Part shown: positions 12,628-23,079 of the stretch, in pieces
Layout: every line of letters starts with the position of its first letter
Numbering within the stretch: the first letter of the stretch is position 1
Assembly (NCBI RefSeq): GCF_019097595.1
Contig: NC_080732.1
Location: forward strand, 6,834,854-6,898,853
Direction of reading: 5' to 3'
Origin: Hemibagrus wyckioides
Taxonomy: Eukaryota; Chordata; Actinopteri; Siluriformes; Bagridae
Length of the DNA stretch: 64,000 nt
Translations under genes and position numbers: made by a program
The notes under the pieces: model-generated
Told to the model about the DNA's origin: nothing
The model's database searches: none
What the model saw: the letters and a program-made list of their open reading frames with translations, nothing else

Positions 12628-14893
12628 GTCTGTCTATCTAAGCTTTACTCTACTCTCTCTCTCTCTCTGCCATATATATGTGTGAGTATGTAGGTGGTTA
12701 TATTACATTATATTATTACAGGCTATATGATATTTGGCAGGTGGTTATATTATATTATATAACAGTATGTAATAAATGAAACATTGGTATAGGAATATAA
12801 TCAGTTACTGTTACGGTTCCTGTTTCAAGACTAAAGATTATTTGCTTCGTTTTTGCTTTACTGAGTTTATACCACAAATAAATTGCCAGCAAATGTTTAT
12901 TAATGAACAGAATATCATACGTTTTTTAGCCATTTGTCCAGAATTTGAAAGAAATTGCCCTTGTTACAAAGCATTGACACTGGAGACTCCTTCCAAAAAT
13001 GCTAAATAACCTTCTTCTCACAGAAAACTTCAAATCAGTGTATGTGGAGTGGCTGCCATATAGATCCCTGTAAATAAGCTCTTAGAAATGATATGATATG
13101 ACCATAGAAATGATAACTTATAAGAACTGTTGTATTAATACAAACCTTCAGGCATAAATATTGTCGGAAATGCCTTCAGATCAATCAGAATCAAGCAATC
13201 AGGTGCACCTCTCACTGCAGATATAATATCTACGTATCTGATGAACCGCAGTGTAATTATAACATGTAATGTATAATGTATTGTGCACTAAATATCCATC
13301 TGTTATTCCTTATTCCACAAAAAAGTCAGTGTCTTTCATCGTCTCGATGTCTTCAGACTCATTAAAGGTTTCTTTGAAGGACACGTCTCAGATCCTCTCA
13401 GCACTCATTTGGGGAAACGAGGAACCGCAGCGCACCTGACGATCCGTGTTGCTGTTTTGACCTCTGATTAGAGCTGCCGAGTCACTCGATTTCTCAACCC
13501 TGAGGTCTTGTGCAGTGCAGAGGGAGTGAAAGTAATTGTTCTACCACTCCGAAGGTTTTGTCAAATCGTGGAAATAAATTGCTTGGCTCCGTCCTCGTGC
13601 CCAGACAAATCCCTGTCGGCTCGCGGGGTTTACAGAGGCACAGAAGGATGAGATTTACCTCCGTAATAATAGTCTCCACACTCTCCGAGACACAAACAAC
13701 AGCTATTAAACCTCTACGGGATTCAGCACTTCTGCTTTAGTTTCTTTCACCCTGATTGATGTCGTGGAGTGCCATTGCATCATATTAGATATTTCCTTAA
13801 CTTCATGCTTCAATTTAAATCTCAACAAGTGGCTTTCTTTGGAAGTGGTCTTTAGTCTGCTAAATATACTATAGAAAAAAAAACATCACCGTCAGATTAT
13901 TATTCCAATTTTTAGTAGCTAACACACGTTTTGCTTTTTTGTATTTACACTAAAATCATGTCCTGTATTGTATTCCTGTGTGTGTTTCCAATATTACATC
14001 TGTACCGGGTTGCAGCTCAATTAGCTCCTTAGTTGAGTAGTCAGGGCACTGATCAGGGAGTATTAGAACATTTGCTTGCAAAAAAGTCCCAAAATGCTGT
14101 TGTTAATAAAAGCCAGTGGTGATGTTTTACAAAAAAGTCATCAGTGTCTCAATGTGTAGTGAGCCCCAATGCATGTACACAATATATTGATTCACCAAGT
14201 AGGGAGCTAGAAAGGTGATTGAGACACACATACTACCTTTCTTGTCATCAGGAGTTTAGGTGTCACATGGGAGATTACAGTGAAGGAAGCAAGAGGACGT
14301 GAGAACAGAATCAAACACACTCACGTTTACTTCGGCCAAGCCTCTCTGACTGTTGGCTGGAGTTCAGGAAAGTGGCCAACTCTGGACAAACCTACTACAC
14401 TGGAGCTGCATGGAGTGCAGCTTGTGCCCATTAACTGTCCAATCACATGCAGGTAAGGCATTTTAAAGAAATAATATGGCTAAAAATTAAATACACCCAT
14501 ATTTTCTCTAGCTCAGACAAGACATGGTCAGTGACTGAAGTGTGCATCTCGCCCCAGAACAACAAGGCTAATGTTGCTAATGAGTAAGGAAAGCTTATCG
14601 TTAGCATTTGAAGAACTGAGCACATACCTAAATCATGGCACAGTCTTTCTGTTCTTTAGTACATATTGTGGTGTTACAGCATTAAACATCACAGAGGTAT
14701 AGACAATCAACCACTGCCCTCTCATTCTCCGCAACTCTCCTCCCACTTCATAGCTGGAAATTGACCCTTCCCGCACTGCTAAAATATGAACACATACTTT
14801 TTCTGTACAAATGATGTTATCGAGCCAAATGATGTCTTTTAAGATAAGTATAATGATCATGATGCTCACCTGGAGTCTATGCAGCAATGTTTG

Positions 14894-14928
<35 letters not shown>

Positions 14929-17900
14929 AGACCAGGCTGGAGATCCCTTCTAAGTAAAGTGTTGGTGAAGAAGGGTGCTGGGAAACTGTGTGGTTCAGAC
15001 AGACTCATCTCTTTGCTGTACATGGAGAACGGTGTAACTGTGGGGGTTTGGCAGGTATGTACACACATGACCTCTGACCTCAGCTTACTGAGCTTATTGT
15101 TTTTCTGCATTACTACACTACTTTCAACACAATAATATAGATTTCCAGTCATATCTCAAACCTTAACCTAGGCAGGGTTGTACAGATCAGTAACGCAGGT
15201 GCCTAAGATAAGCCAATAATTCTAAAGCCACCTTAGATTAGTTTTTTTTTAGGTGTCTTAAAGTTAGGTGGATTTGATATTTGAATGATTTCCGTTCATG
15301 TTCACAAAACTCCACCTCCAGGTCTATAGTGCCCTATAGTGACACATCTATAGTGGCCAATAGTGAAAGTCTAATATAATTACAGGAGGCACATACAAAA
15401 AAAAATAAAAAATACAAGCATTCAAGAGCAGAAAACAGTATCCCAAATAAAAAGGTTTTTCTTCATTAAGGCTATTAATTGTTTATTTTTGTAGTTGCTA
15501 GTTTTCTTGTCAGTTCCACCCCGATAAACACTCTTATTATCTTTATTATGCAGTCATTATAGTTTAATGACTTATGCAAACATGTTTGTTGGATGGAACT
15601 GAATCAGGAACACGCTTCAAGGTGAAAACACTGATAAAATACAGTAAAGTGCAAAGCTGTGATCATGAACCACATTTACATATGGAACAAGAGAAAACAA
15701 GAAAGACTGCAAGCAATGCAGTTCAACACAACTACAACACAGCAAATAGCAATCTCTCCTTGGAGTTTTGCTTCATGTTGCTGCTTCTGCTTTTTTAAAA
15801 ATCTGCAAAATTGCAAGCACAGGATTCTGCTTTTAAACTCACACATTGTAAATACTTGCTATGATAGCTGTACTAAACTACATCACATATGAATCGAGGA
15901 AAGCTTTAGTGGAATGCATGTTGTGATGATGCCACATGATGCAAAGTTCCCATGTTTCTGAGAGCTTTGATAATTCTGATCGCAAAATCATGAAATCTCG
16001 CAAAACCGTGGCATCTTGGAGGGCATGACAGTATAATACAGCAGAGATATTGTGTAGATCTGTGTCAAGTCTGAGATTTTGAGTCCTTGCATTTTATTTT
16101 CCGCCAAGAACGTCACTACTGTACCTGTAAAGACAAATAACTCGCTAACTAGCATGTCGTGCTTTTGTGTTCAATTATGTTAGCTTATGTTGTGTGGGAG
16201 AGTTGAATTTTCAAAAGAAACACACTCAGCCTTGGCAGCAGCATGTTATTGACTTGTTTTCTTCTGACTAATCCTTTCCATTGTATTACTCTACCTTTCG
16301 GCAAATACAGCTCTGGAAAAAAAAATAAGAGACCACTGCCCAATCTCCAGATTTGAACCCTGTTGAAAACCTCTGGAATGGCATCAGGAGGAAGATGGAT
16401 GGTCACAAACCATCAGGCAAAGCTGAGCTGTTTGCTTTTTTGCAAAAAGAGTGGTATAAAGTTCCCCAACAGCAATGTGAAAGACTGGTGGAGAGCATGG
16501 AGCCAAAACGCATGCAAATGGGGGGTTATTCCACCAAATACTGATTTCTTAATGTTATTTAGCCAAAGCATTAACACAATTTGCATTTTGTTTTATTTGA
16601 GCTATTAAAGCTCAGCAAATACTGCATGATCTTGGGTTATTTTGATGTGTTGTCATTTCCTTTAAATATACACTCTAAATAACAATAGTTATATTCTGAA
16701 TTTAGGAGAAATACCTTACCTTACCTTACATTATCTTATCTTACCAATAACATAAGAAACTGATTATTTTGCAGTGGTCTCTTATTTTTTTTTTCCAGAG
16801 CTATATTTCGAAATTGTTTTTTCATTGCTACATATTTTGTAGGTCTACTTGGTCCCACATCTGATACTCATTTACTGAAGTGAAGTAGAGGGATTTTGCT
16901 AATATATGCTTATTAATATAGCTTTAACACATTTTTATTATTATTTTTTGTTGTTTTCAGAAGCAACAGGAAATTGCATTTGTCCTAGTGAACTTCCATT
17001 ATCACAGACTTGTGGAAAGAAATCTTCTGGGGACATCCACCACGTATGTATTGTTTTATTATTTATTGCCACTTAATTACTAAGACAGGAGCATCTCAGT
17101 CACAGGGCTGAGCATAAAACACTAAGGTAGGTGGATTAGTTGCATGACAACTCCATCTTCTGGTGAATCTAAATATTGCCATTGATTTTACCCTCTCTCC
17201 AATTTGATCCTGAGGATGGTTTTAGTTTGTCTGATTTGTCTGTAGCTGTGGATAATCTCATCAATTTCCTCTGATGTATCTTTGGATTATTTCTCCAATT
17301 CACTCCAGATGTGTTTTTGGATTATCTCTTCAATGTACTCCAGATGTGTCTTTGGATTATCTCTCCAATTTACTCCAGATGTAGCTTTGGATTATCTCTA
17401 CAATTTGCTTAGATCTTTCTTTGGATTATCTCTTCAATGTACTCCAGATGTGTCTTTGGATTATCCCTCCAATTTACTCCAGATGTAGTTTTAGGTTATC
17501 TCCCCAATTTACTCCAGATGTGTTTTTGGATTATCTCCCCAATTTACTCCAGATGTGTCTTTGGATTATCTCTTCAATGTACTCCAGATGTGTTTTTGGA
17601 TTATCTCCCCAATGTACTCCAGATGTGCCTTTGGATTATCTCCCCAATTTACTCCAGATGTATCTTCGGATTATCTCTCCAAATTACTTAAATGTGTCTT
17701 TGGATTATCTCTCCAATTTACTTAGATATGTCTTTGGATTATCTCTTCAGTTAATTCCAAATGTATCTTTGGATTATCTCTCTAATTTACTCCAGATGTG
17801 CCTTTGGATTATCTCTCGAATTTACTCCAGATGTATCTTTGGATTATTTCTAATTTAACACAGACGTGTTATATTGTCGCTTTAATTTAATCCAGATGTA

Positions 17901-20900
17901 GGTTTTGTATTTCCACTTTAATTTAGTCCAAATGTAGGTTTTGGATTATTCTCTTAATATAACTCAGATGTAGTTTGGGGTTAACTCTCTAATTTAATTC
18001 CAATATGGTTTTTACATGATCTCTGTAATTTACTGCACATGTAGCTTTTGATGATGTCTTTAATTTGCTCCACATGTAATCCAGATTTGGGTGTTGGTTA
18101 ATTCCTACTCCAGATTTACTCCAGATGTGGTTTGAATGATCCCTATAATAATATCCCAGATGTATTTTTGGTGTTAAATCTCAGATGCAATTTAATCCAG
18201 ATGCAGGTTTTCAATTATTTTTCAAATTTACCCCAGATGTAGTTTTAGATCATCCCTCTTAATTTACCACAGTATGTAGTTAATGCAGATAATGCCTCTT
18301 TATTTACACCAGATGTAGGTTGTGTATAATGGAAAAAATGTATGCCGATCAGCCATAACATTATGACCACTATGGCCTAATATTGTTTTTGTCCCACTTT
18401 TGCTGCCACAACAGCCCTGACCCATCGAGGCATGGACTCCATTAGATCCCTGAAGGTCTGCTGTGGTATCTGGCACCAAGTTGTTAGCAGCAGATCCTTT
18501 AAGTCCTGTAAGTTGCAAGGTGTGGCCTTTATGGATCCGACTTGTTTGTCCAGCACATCCTACAGATGCTCGATTGGATTGAGATCTGGGGAATTTGGAG
18601 GCCAAGTCAATGTCTCAGACTCGTTTTTGTACTCAACAAACCATTCCTGAACCATTTTGCTTTGTGGCACGACACATTATCCTGTTGAAAGAGGCCACAG
18701 CCATCAGGGAATACTGTTTCCATGAAAGGGTGTACATGGTCTGCGACATTGCTTAGGTAGGTGGGACATGTCAAAGTAACATCCACATGGATGGCAGGAC
18801 ACAAGGTTTCCCAGAAGAACATTGCCCAAAGTATGACACTGCCTCTGCTGGCTTGTCTTCTTCCTTTAGTGCATCCTGTGCCATGTGTTCCCCTGGTAAG
18901 CAAAGCACATGCATCTGGCCATCCATGTGATGTAAAAGAAAATGTGATTCATCAGACCAGGCCATCTTCTTCCATTGCTCCGTTGACCAGTTTTGATGCT
19001 CATGTTGGCGCTTTTGGTGGTTCACATGGGTCAGCATGGGCACCCTGACTGGCCTGTGGCTATGCAGCCCCATACGCAACAAACTGCGATGCACTGTGTA
19101 TTCTGACACCTTTCTATCAGAACCAGCATTCAGCAATTTGAGCAACAGTAGCTAGTCTGTTGGATCAGATCACACGGGCCAGCCTTCACTCCCCACGTGC
19201 ATCAATGGGCCTTGGCCGCCCATGACCCTGTCGCCGGTTCACCACTGTTTCTTCCTTAGAATACTTTTGATAGATACTGACCACTGCAGAGGGAACACCC
19301 CAGAGGAGCTGCAGTTTTGGAGATGTTCTGATCCAGTCGTCTAGCCATCACAATTTGGCCCTTACGCTTACACTCAAATCCTTACACTTGCCCATTTTTC
19401 CTGCTTCTAACACATCAACTTTGAGGACAAAATGTTCACTCGCTGCCTAATATATCCCACCCACTAACAGGTTCCATGATGAGGAGATCATCAGTGTTAT
19501 TCACTTCACCTGTCAGTGCTCATAATGTTATGCCTGATTGTTGTATATTTGGATTAAATTAGTGGTTAAACCCAAAATCTCGTAATCTATTCTGGATTAT
19601 GTGTAGGTTTTAGATTATCCCTCTAATTTAGTTCAGATGTTGGTAACTAATACAATACAGATTTAAGTTTGGATTATCATCCTTATTAAATAATGACCTG
19701 CTTTATATTTTTTTAGTACATTTAATTAATGTATTTATATATTTAGAATTTTGATTAACAATTGAAGTTTAATCGAAATATACACATTATTTTTTTTTCC
19801 GCTTCCTGCTTTCACCCTTAATCTCCTCTCTTTCATGCTCTTTCTGTTTCCCAGTCCGTATGAGGCAACAGACATGCAAGCGCCTTTTGATGACATTGAT
19901 CCTGATTATGGTTTGCATAGCTACAGCATGCACCTTGAGCTGCACAATACAGAAGACAGCATTGCGTCAGTGAGCTTCTTGCAGCTGTTCTGCAGGAAAG
20001 GTGCAGTTTAAAGTTTGTTCAACGTACAAATTTGCATAGTTTTATCATTTTTTCTATTGTACATATCTCACCATAAGAATTGGGATACAATACCTTAATG
20101 GAAAACTAATGAGCTTTTTCTTGCTATGATTTATTTATTCATTTATTTGTTATTTTTTAAGGTATGCAGTAATATATTAGTACTGCTAACTCTTAATTTG
20201 ATGCATGGACAGTAGAGTGTGCTAGAGTGCTAGATTTGACCTTTTTAAGAACAACACTGTAGCACAAAAGGCATAGAGGAGCATCCTCATTTTATTCAGC
20301 ATTGTGGGTAATATTTTAAAGAGTAAATTTATTGTAAAGGTGAAATCTACAAGGTGACAGGAACAAAACACATTTTCAAAGGAATACGGCTAAAATAATA
20401 AATTGATAATAAAGGTTCTACCTGTGTATTTTTATTTGATGAAAACATTTCATTAAAATTAGTTTTCAGACTCTGTAGCCATAGATGAGACTCAAATCAT
20501 CCTAAGTTTACTTTTTTTAATACCCAAACATGACTTGGAGTAAAGAAGCCAGCTCTGATCCATGTAGGAAGCAGGTTGCTAAAATATTGACTCTTAATAT
20601 TATTTTTCTACAATGTCATCTACAGATCAGATTGCTGATGGTTATGTCCCTTTGCAAGTTATCAGTAAAGAAAAGAGACAAACACAGCAAACTCCTCTGG
20701 GTGGAAAAATCAGCCTGCCTTGGAAGACTGAAGGACTACAGGGATGTGTTGAGGTATCAAGACATTTTAGGTTATCACATTCATTTGATATATCTATATA
20801 TATACATTATGACCGCTGACTGAAGTAAATAACACTGATGATCTCCTCATCATGACACCTGTTAGTGGGTGGGATATATTAGGCAGCAAGTGAACATTTT

Positions 20901-21758
20901 GTCCTCAAAGTTCATGTGTTAGAAGCAGGAAAAATGGAAAAAAAAGCGTAAGGATTTGAGCGAGTTTGACAAGGACCAGATTGTGATGACTAGACGACCG
21001 GATCAGAGCATCTCCAAAACTGCAGCTCTTGTGGGGTGTTCCCGGTCTGCAGTGGTCAGTATCTATCAAAAGTGGTCCAAGGAAGGAACAGTGGTGAACC
21101 GGCGACAGGGTCATGGGCAGCCAAGGCTCACTGGTGCATGTCATTATATTGATAATTCTTATATTTTTATCCAGGATTAGTATTGGATTATACCCATAAT
21201 TTAAAACTAACATAGGATTAGATTACATCATACATTTATCCAGACACATTTAATTTAACCAGATGCAAAAATTGACCCCAATATTATTTAATCCAAGTCT
21301 AGGTTATGACTGTCCGTCTAATGGGATGCAGATTACATTTAGATACTAACTTAACTTTGAATTTAATTGAGATTTAGGTCTAAATTAATTTAATCCATAA
21401 TTAAGTTTCCACAAATAAACCAGAAGTTAGAATTTTCTCACTAAGGTAAAATTAGATTACTTTGTTTTTTGTTATTTTTTCTCTTCAGAACTGTTGCATG
21501 TTGACTCTCACCGTTCTTGCTGAAGCCCGGACACCGTTCTGGTGTGTTAGTGCACCTGTAGCCATGACTAAATCAAAGCACGAGGAAGTGTCATACGCCT
21601 GCAAAGGAGAGAGCTTCTTAATGGAATTTCAGGACTCTGACGGAAAGCTGGAGATAGAGCTGGAGTGGACAGAGGAACAGAAACAGTTTGTCATTGTTAA
21701 TTTAATCCTTTTTCTTTCCATTAGCAAAGTTAACAGGTACTTTAGGAGGGATTATTGA
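3383..21758 (+). CDS. fbxo15: FBXO15, F-box only protein 15, ten coding exons (462 aa)
   Basis: This is the substrate-receptor subunit of an SCF (SKP1-CUL1-F-box) E3 ubiquitin ligase. In mouse the orthologue is expressed in pluripotent cells; that is family knowledge. Coding exons: 3383-3396, 9305-9391, 10354-10458, 11443-11673, 14252-14452, 14931-15054, 16961-17043, 19855-20000, 20626-20753, 21489-21758. Every junction keeps phase and the total is 1389 nt with the stop. The F-box starts near residue 35 ([16 protein letters not shown]). Later blocks match vertebrate FBXO15: [44 protein letters not shown] and PFWC, ending [11 protein letters not shown]. All introns are GT-AG except intron 2 (GC-AG). 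The start was chosen at 3383 because it has G at -3; in-frame ATGs at 3332 and 3368 would give 479 or 467 residues. Human FBXO15 is slightly longer at its N-terminus. No disabling change is seen. Confidence 0.95.
3530..9222. repeat. 5.7-kb minisatellite, 40-bp unit made of two 20-bp halves, in FBXO15 intron 1
   Basis: The unit is two related 20-mers, ATTATCCAATACAGTGTTAA and ATTAACCCTTACAGTGTTAC. About 110 nearly perfect units run from about 3715 to 8110. Both edges (3530-3715 and 8110-9222) are more diverged and irregular. Variants at fixed sites (CCAATA or CCCATG; CCCTT, CCGTT, CTGTT, CTCTT or CCTTT) form blocks, and from about 6900 to 7310 two types alternate as an 80-bp higher-order unit. 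Each unit contains the palindrome GTTAAATTAAC. It fills most of the 5.9-kb intron between exons 1 and 2. Confidence 0.97.
9305..9391 (+). CDS. fbxo15: FBXO15 coding exon 2 (GC donor)
   Basis: The acceptor TTTTCACAG precedes 87 nt encoding a basic, Ser/Pro-rich stretch ([17 protein letters not shown]) and ending SENYIER. The donor is AG|GCAAGT, the classic GC-AG form. A nearby GT at 9396 would put exon 3 out of frame. The exon lies just past the intron 1 minisatellite. Confidence 0.8.
9697..9730. repeat. (TA)n microsatellite in FBXO15 intron 2
   Basis: Uninterrupted TA dinucleotides over 34 bases. Confidence 0.95.
10193..10230. repeat. (CTTT)n microsatellite in FBXO15 intron 2
   Basis: About nine and a half CTTT units, about 125 bases upstream of exon 3. 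Confidence 0.95.
10354..10458 (+). CDS. fbxo15: FBXO15 coding exon 3: F-box core
   Basis: The exon encodes the F-box, with [15 protein letters not shown] followed by [12 protein letters not shown], the hydrophobic surface expected to bind SKP1. It lies between an AG acceptor at 10352-10353 and a GTAAGT donor at 10459. Its internal Met (codon 35) could be an alternative start. Confidence 0.95.
10459..11442. other. FBXO15 intron 3, nothing further seen
   Basis: 984-bp intron with ordinary AT-rich sequence. Confidence 0.7.
11443..11673 (+). CDS. fbxo15: FBXO15 coding exon 4
   Basis: 231 nt, residues about 69-146. It starts [11 protein letters not shown], completing the F-box, and contains the GYWRR and SYTGLPV blocks typical of vertebrate FBXO15. 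Acceptor CTATCCCCAG; donor GTGAGC. Confidence 0.95.
12040..12290. promoter_or_regulatory. Candidate conserved regulatory block in intron 4
   Basis: Homeodomain-type TAATTGG and TAATTAGG sites lie close together (GCTAATTGGCTCAGTCTAAT), with a GC-balanced neighbourhood and no repeats. Proposed from composition and motifs only. Confidence 0.25.
12534..12668. repeat. (TATC)n plus (CT)n microsatellite in intron 4
   Basis: About 25 TATC units end in two TGTC variants, followed after a short gap by a CT run. Confidence 0.97.
13330..13740. promoter_or_regulatory. Candidate conserved non-coding block in intron 4
   Basis: About 400 bases of GC-balanced, repeat-free sequence with CpG sites in an otherwise AT-rich intron. 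Short frames on both strands have no homology I recognise. Conservation is inferred, not seen. Confidence 0.25.
14252..14452 (+). CDS. fbxo15: FBXO15 coding exon 5
   Basis: 201 nt, phase 2 to phase 2. It encodes [15 protein letters not shown], then [12 protein letters not shown] and [16 protein letters not shown], which align with the FBXO15 substrate-binding region. Acceptor TTGTCATCAG; donor GTAAGG. Confidence 0.95.
14894..14924. repeat. (ATT)n microsatellite at the exon 6 splice acceptor
   Basis: About ten ATT units end only six bases before the acceptor AG of exon 6, where a pyrimidine tract would be expected. Confidence 0.95.
14931..15054 (+). CDS. fbxo15: FBXO15 coding exon 6
   Basis: 124 nt encoding [11 protein letters not shown], then [15 protein letters not shown] and VTVGVWQ. 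The acceptor is ACTATAG and follows directly on an ATT triplet repeat rather than a normal pyrimidine tract. Donor GTATGT. Confidence 0.95.
15055..16305. other. FBXO15 intron 6, part before the MITE
   Basis: Ordinary intronic sequence; no exon-like or repeat signal recognised. Confidence 0.6.
16306..16804 (+). mobile_element. Tc1-like MITE (family A) in FBXO15 intron 6
   Basis: It starts TACAGCTCTGGAAAAA and ends with the complement, TTTCCAGAGCTATA, flanked by TA. The interior matches 592-1129 closely, including the join of the left end to CCCAATCTCCAGATTTGAAC. It codes only for the transposase C-terminal part ([16 protein letters not shown]) and cannot move by itself. A short TTACC-rich insertion lies near 16712-16745. 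Confidence 0.88.
16961..17043 (+). CDS. fbxo15: FBXO15 coding exon 7
   Basis: 83 nt encoding [19 protein letters not shown] and RNLLGTST, matching the conserved family block around HRLVER. Acceptor GTTTTCAG; donor GTATGT. Confidence 0.95.
17235..18335. repeat. 35-bp minisatellite in FBXO15 intron 7
   Basis: The unit approximates TTTGGATTATCTCTCCAATT followed by TACTCCAGATGTGTC. Copies are regular from about 17280 to 17850 and decay towards 18335. Because 35 is not a multiple of 3, repeated peptides such as [10 protein letters not shown] appear in shifted frames; they are not genes. A Tc1-like element interrupts the array. Confidence 0.93.
18341..19545 (-). mobile_element. Tc1-like transposon (family B), near full length, inactive
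   Basis: The element is about 1.2 kb with ends related to GATCAGGCATAACATTATG and flanking TA. The minus strand encodes a broken Tc1 transposase: the start region near 19400, a [20 protein letters not shown] block, the catalytic WSDESHF (first Asp), FQQDN (second Asp) and SPDLNPIE (Glu, near 18570). The frame changes between these blocks, so no intact enzyme is made. It sits inside the 35-bp minisatellite of FBXO15 intron 7. Confidence 0.92.
18343..19400 (-). pseudogene. Broken Tc1-like transposase gene (DDE type)
   Basis: Separate open segments at 18771-19145 and 18607-18903 lie in different frames and carry successive catalytic blocks (WSDES, then QQDN). The last acidic residue lies in yet another segment near 18570. 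At least two frameshifts are therefore present. An intact relative would be a DNA-binding cut-and-paste transposase of roughly 340 residues; that is family knowledge. Confidence 0.85.
19550..19690. repeat. Decayed continuation of the 35-bp minisatellite
   Basis: Fragments such as TTTAGATTATCCCTCTAATT followed by TAGTTCAGATG recur on the far side of the Tc1-like insertion, so the element landed inside an existing array. Confidence 0.7.
19855..20000 (+). CDS. fbxo15: FBXO15 coding exon 8
   Basis: 146 nt encoding [20 protein letters not shown], then [11 protein letters not shown] and FLQLFCRK. Acceptor TTTCCCAG. The donor GTGCAG is weak past +3, but the phase into exon 9 is correct. Confidence 0.93.
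20001..20625. other. FBXO15 intron 8, nothing seen
   Basis: AT-rich 625-bp intron without repeats. Confidence 0.65.
20626..20753 (+). CDS. fbxo15: FBXO15 coding exon 9
   Basis: 128 nt encoding [19 protein letters not shown], then [19 protein letters not shown]. The SLPWKT block matches the family. Acceptor ATCTACAG; donor GTATCA. A Tc1-like fragment begins only about 50 bases downstream. Confidence 0.93.
20803..21141 (+). mobile_element. Truncated Tc1-like element (family B) in FBXO15 intron 9
   Basis: It starts in the terminal repeat (CATTATGACC), then has the conserved 5' leader (GTTAGTGGGTGGGATATATT) and the first part of the transposase, [20 protein letters not shown] followed by a helix-turn-helix-like [19 protein letters not shown]. 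It stops after QPRLTG with no right end. It begins 50 bases after exon 9. Confidence 0.88.
21160..21440. repeat. Possible further decayed 35-bp repeat copies in intron 9
   Basis: Pieces such as TTGGATTATACCCATAATTT, AATTTAACCAGATGC and TTTAATCCAAGTCTAGGTTA resemble the intron 7 unit. They are badly decayed and lie beyond exons 8 and 9. Confidence 0.4.
21489..21758 (+). CDS. fbxo15: FBXO15 coding exon 10 with stop
   Basis: 270 nt, residues 374-462, starting [19 protein letters not shown] and ending [11 protein letters not shown] then TGA. The last residues resemble the conserved FBXO15 C-terminus. Acceptor CTCTTCAG. The nearest clear polyadenylation-like hexamers are ATTAAA near 22371 and AATAAA near 22458, neither certain. 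Confidence 0.95.
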   Translation, partial: NCCMLTLTVLAEARTPFWCVSAPVAMTKSKHEEVSYACKGESFLMEFQDSDGKLEIELEWTEEQKQFVIVNLILFLSISKVNRYFRRDY

Positions 21759-22690
21759 TACTCATGGACATTTTACCTTGTTAAGTAATACATACATGAC
21801 GCTTCTGTATATACGCATATACAACACGTGATGTCTTACGAACTTTATATTTAAAAAAAAAATGGAAATAGGAAGCCACTATCTATCAAGGGTTACATCC
21901 CTGTTCCTAAATTCCCACAGGAAAACAGTTACCGTTAAGGCATTACTGTCGTTTAGCATTATCAGCATTCCTCTTAGATGCTGATGTCTTAAGACAGTTG
22001 TTTAATGTAATAGCTCTCGGCTGTAGGAGGATTTTTATCGCTGATGCCACGACGCGCTCACACCGTTAAAACAACATTTGGCTGCGATTAGTGATGGAAG
22101 GCAGTTTTGAGGCATAAACATCCCCTCTGGATTGGGGCATAATGGGATTGCGTTTAGTCCTCAGAGGTCACTTTAACCTTGAAAACCTGCTTTTTATCAA
22201 CACCATGCTGGCATTTTCATTTTCTTCAGCACATTGTTAGGAGGTGCGAAGCTGTAAAAACGGCTTCTGTCACAAATGTTACGACCAAAAAAAAAAAAAG
22301 TAATTAGATTGCTGGTTGTGAGAAAGCTCTGCCTGAAGGTTAACCATTCTTTATCTTTGAAATGTGTTTTATTAAAGCGTATTAAACAGAGTTGGGTAGT
22401 TTATCAAACTTTTTTTTTTTCTACTAGAACATCATAATCCACGGCCTGTTTCTATAAATAAATAAACAAACGAACAAATAAATAAATCTCTGGTATGGTT
22501 TTCACTCTGTATTAGTCACCTGGAGACCTTGAGTAATTTTTCATAGCTGCTTATGAATTATTAGGTACTTCTGGCCTCTTTACTGCTGAAATACAGAGAA
22601 AAAACATAACATTAAAAACATGCCACGTGAAATAGGTTACACGAAGTCATTTGATAACGAAAACATCATTATTATCACATGAATGTGTTG
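21759..22690. other. FBXO15 3' UTR and flank, with possible conserved block
   Basis: Starts with the presumed 3' UTR. About 22020-22260 is repeat-free and GC-balanced and could be conserved; no gene is visible. Confidence 0.4.
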
Positions 22691-23079
22691 CGTCCTCTTA
22701 GCCTATACAAGAGCTAGCTAACAGCCAGCTGGATAAGAGACTGATTAGTGGTTGAGATTGCGCTAGGTGATTTAACTAAAGCTGAAAACACCAGGAGGCT
22801 AACTGCGGGCGTCAGGGAACAGCTGAGGACACAGATGTAGATACTCAACGATTTTATAATTGAGATAAACAGGGCACAGGTGTCATCCAAGAGCGTGGTC
22901 AAATGTCATGTGATGAGCAAACAGCATAACAAGAGCAGGTGAAAAAACATGACTAGCAAAACAAGGTTAAAATCAAAGAAACAAAAAACGAAGCCAATCG
23001 CTTGGTATAGACTGGTACAAGAGAAACTTTTCAATGAACGTGAAGGCTATAGGTGCTTATACATTGTTCTAAGCCCATT
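22691..23079. other. Unassigned, possibly retroelement-derived
   Basis: Purine-rich phrases such as GGGCGTCAGGGAACAGCTGA and AAGAGCAGGTGAAAAAACAT look like LTR-element leader sequence. No matching repeat or coding part was found. Confidence 0.2.

Noticed and set aside
17421..17858. 145-codon + strand frame with repeated [14 protein letters not shown] peptides
   Set aside because: Created by the 35-bp minisatellite in FBXO15 intron 7; the same peptides appear in more than one frame.
18300..19145. Long frames as host genes
   Set aside because: They contain Tc1 transposase motifs and lie within a TA-flanked element with frameshifts.
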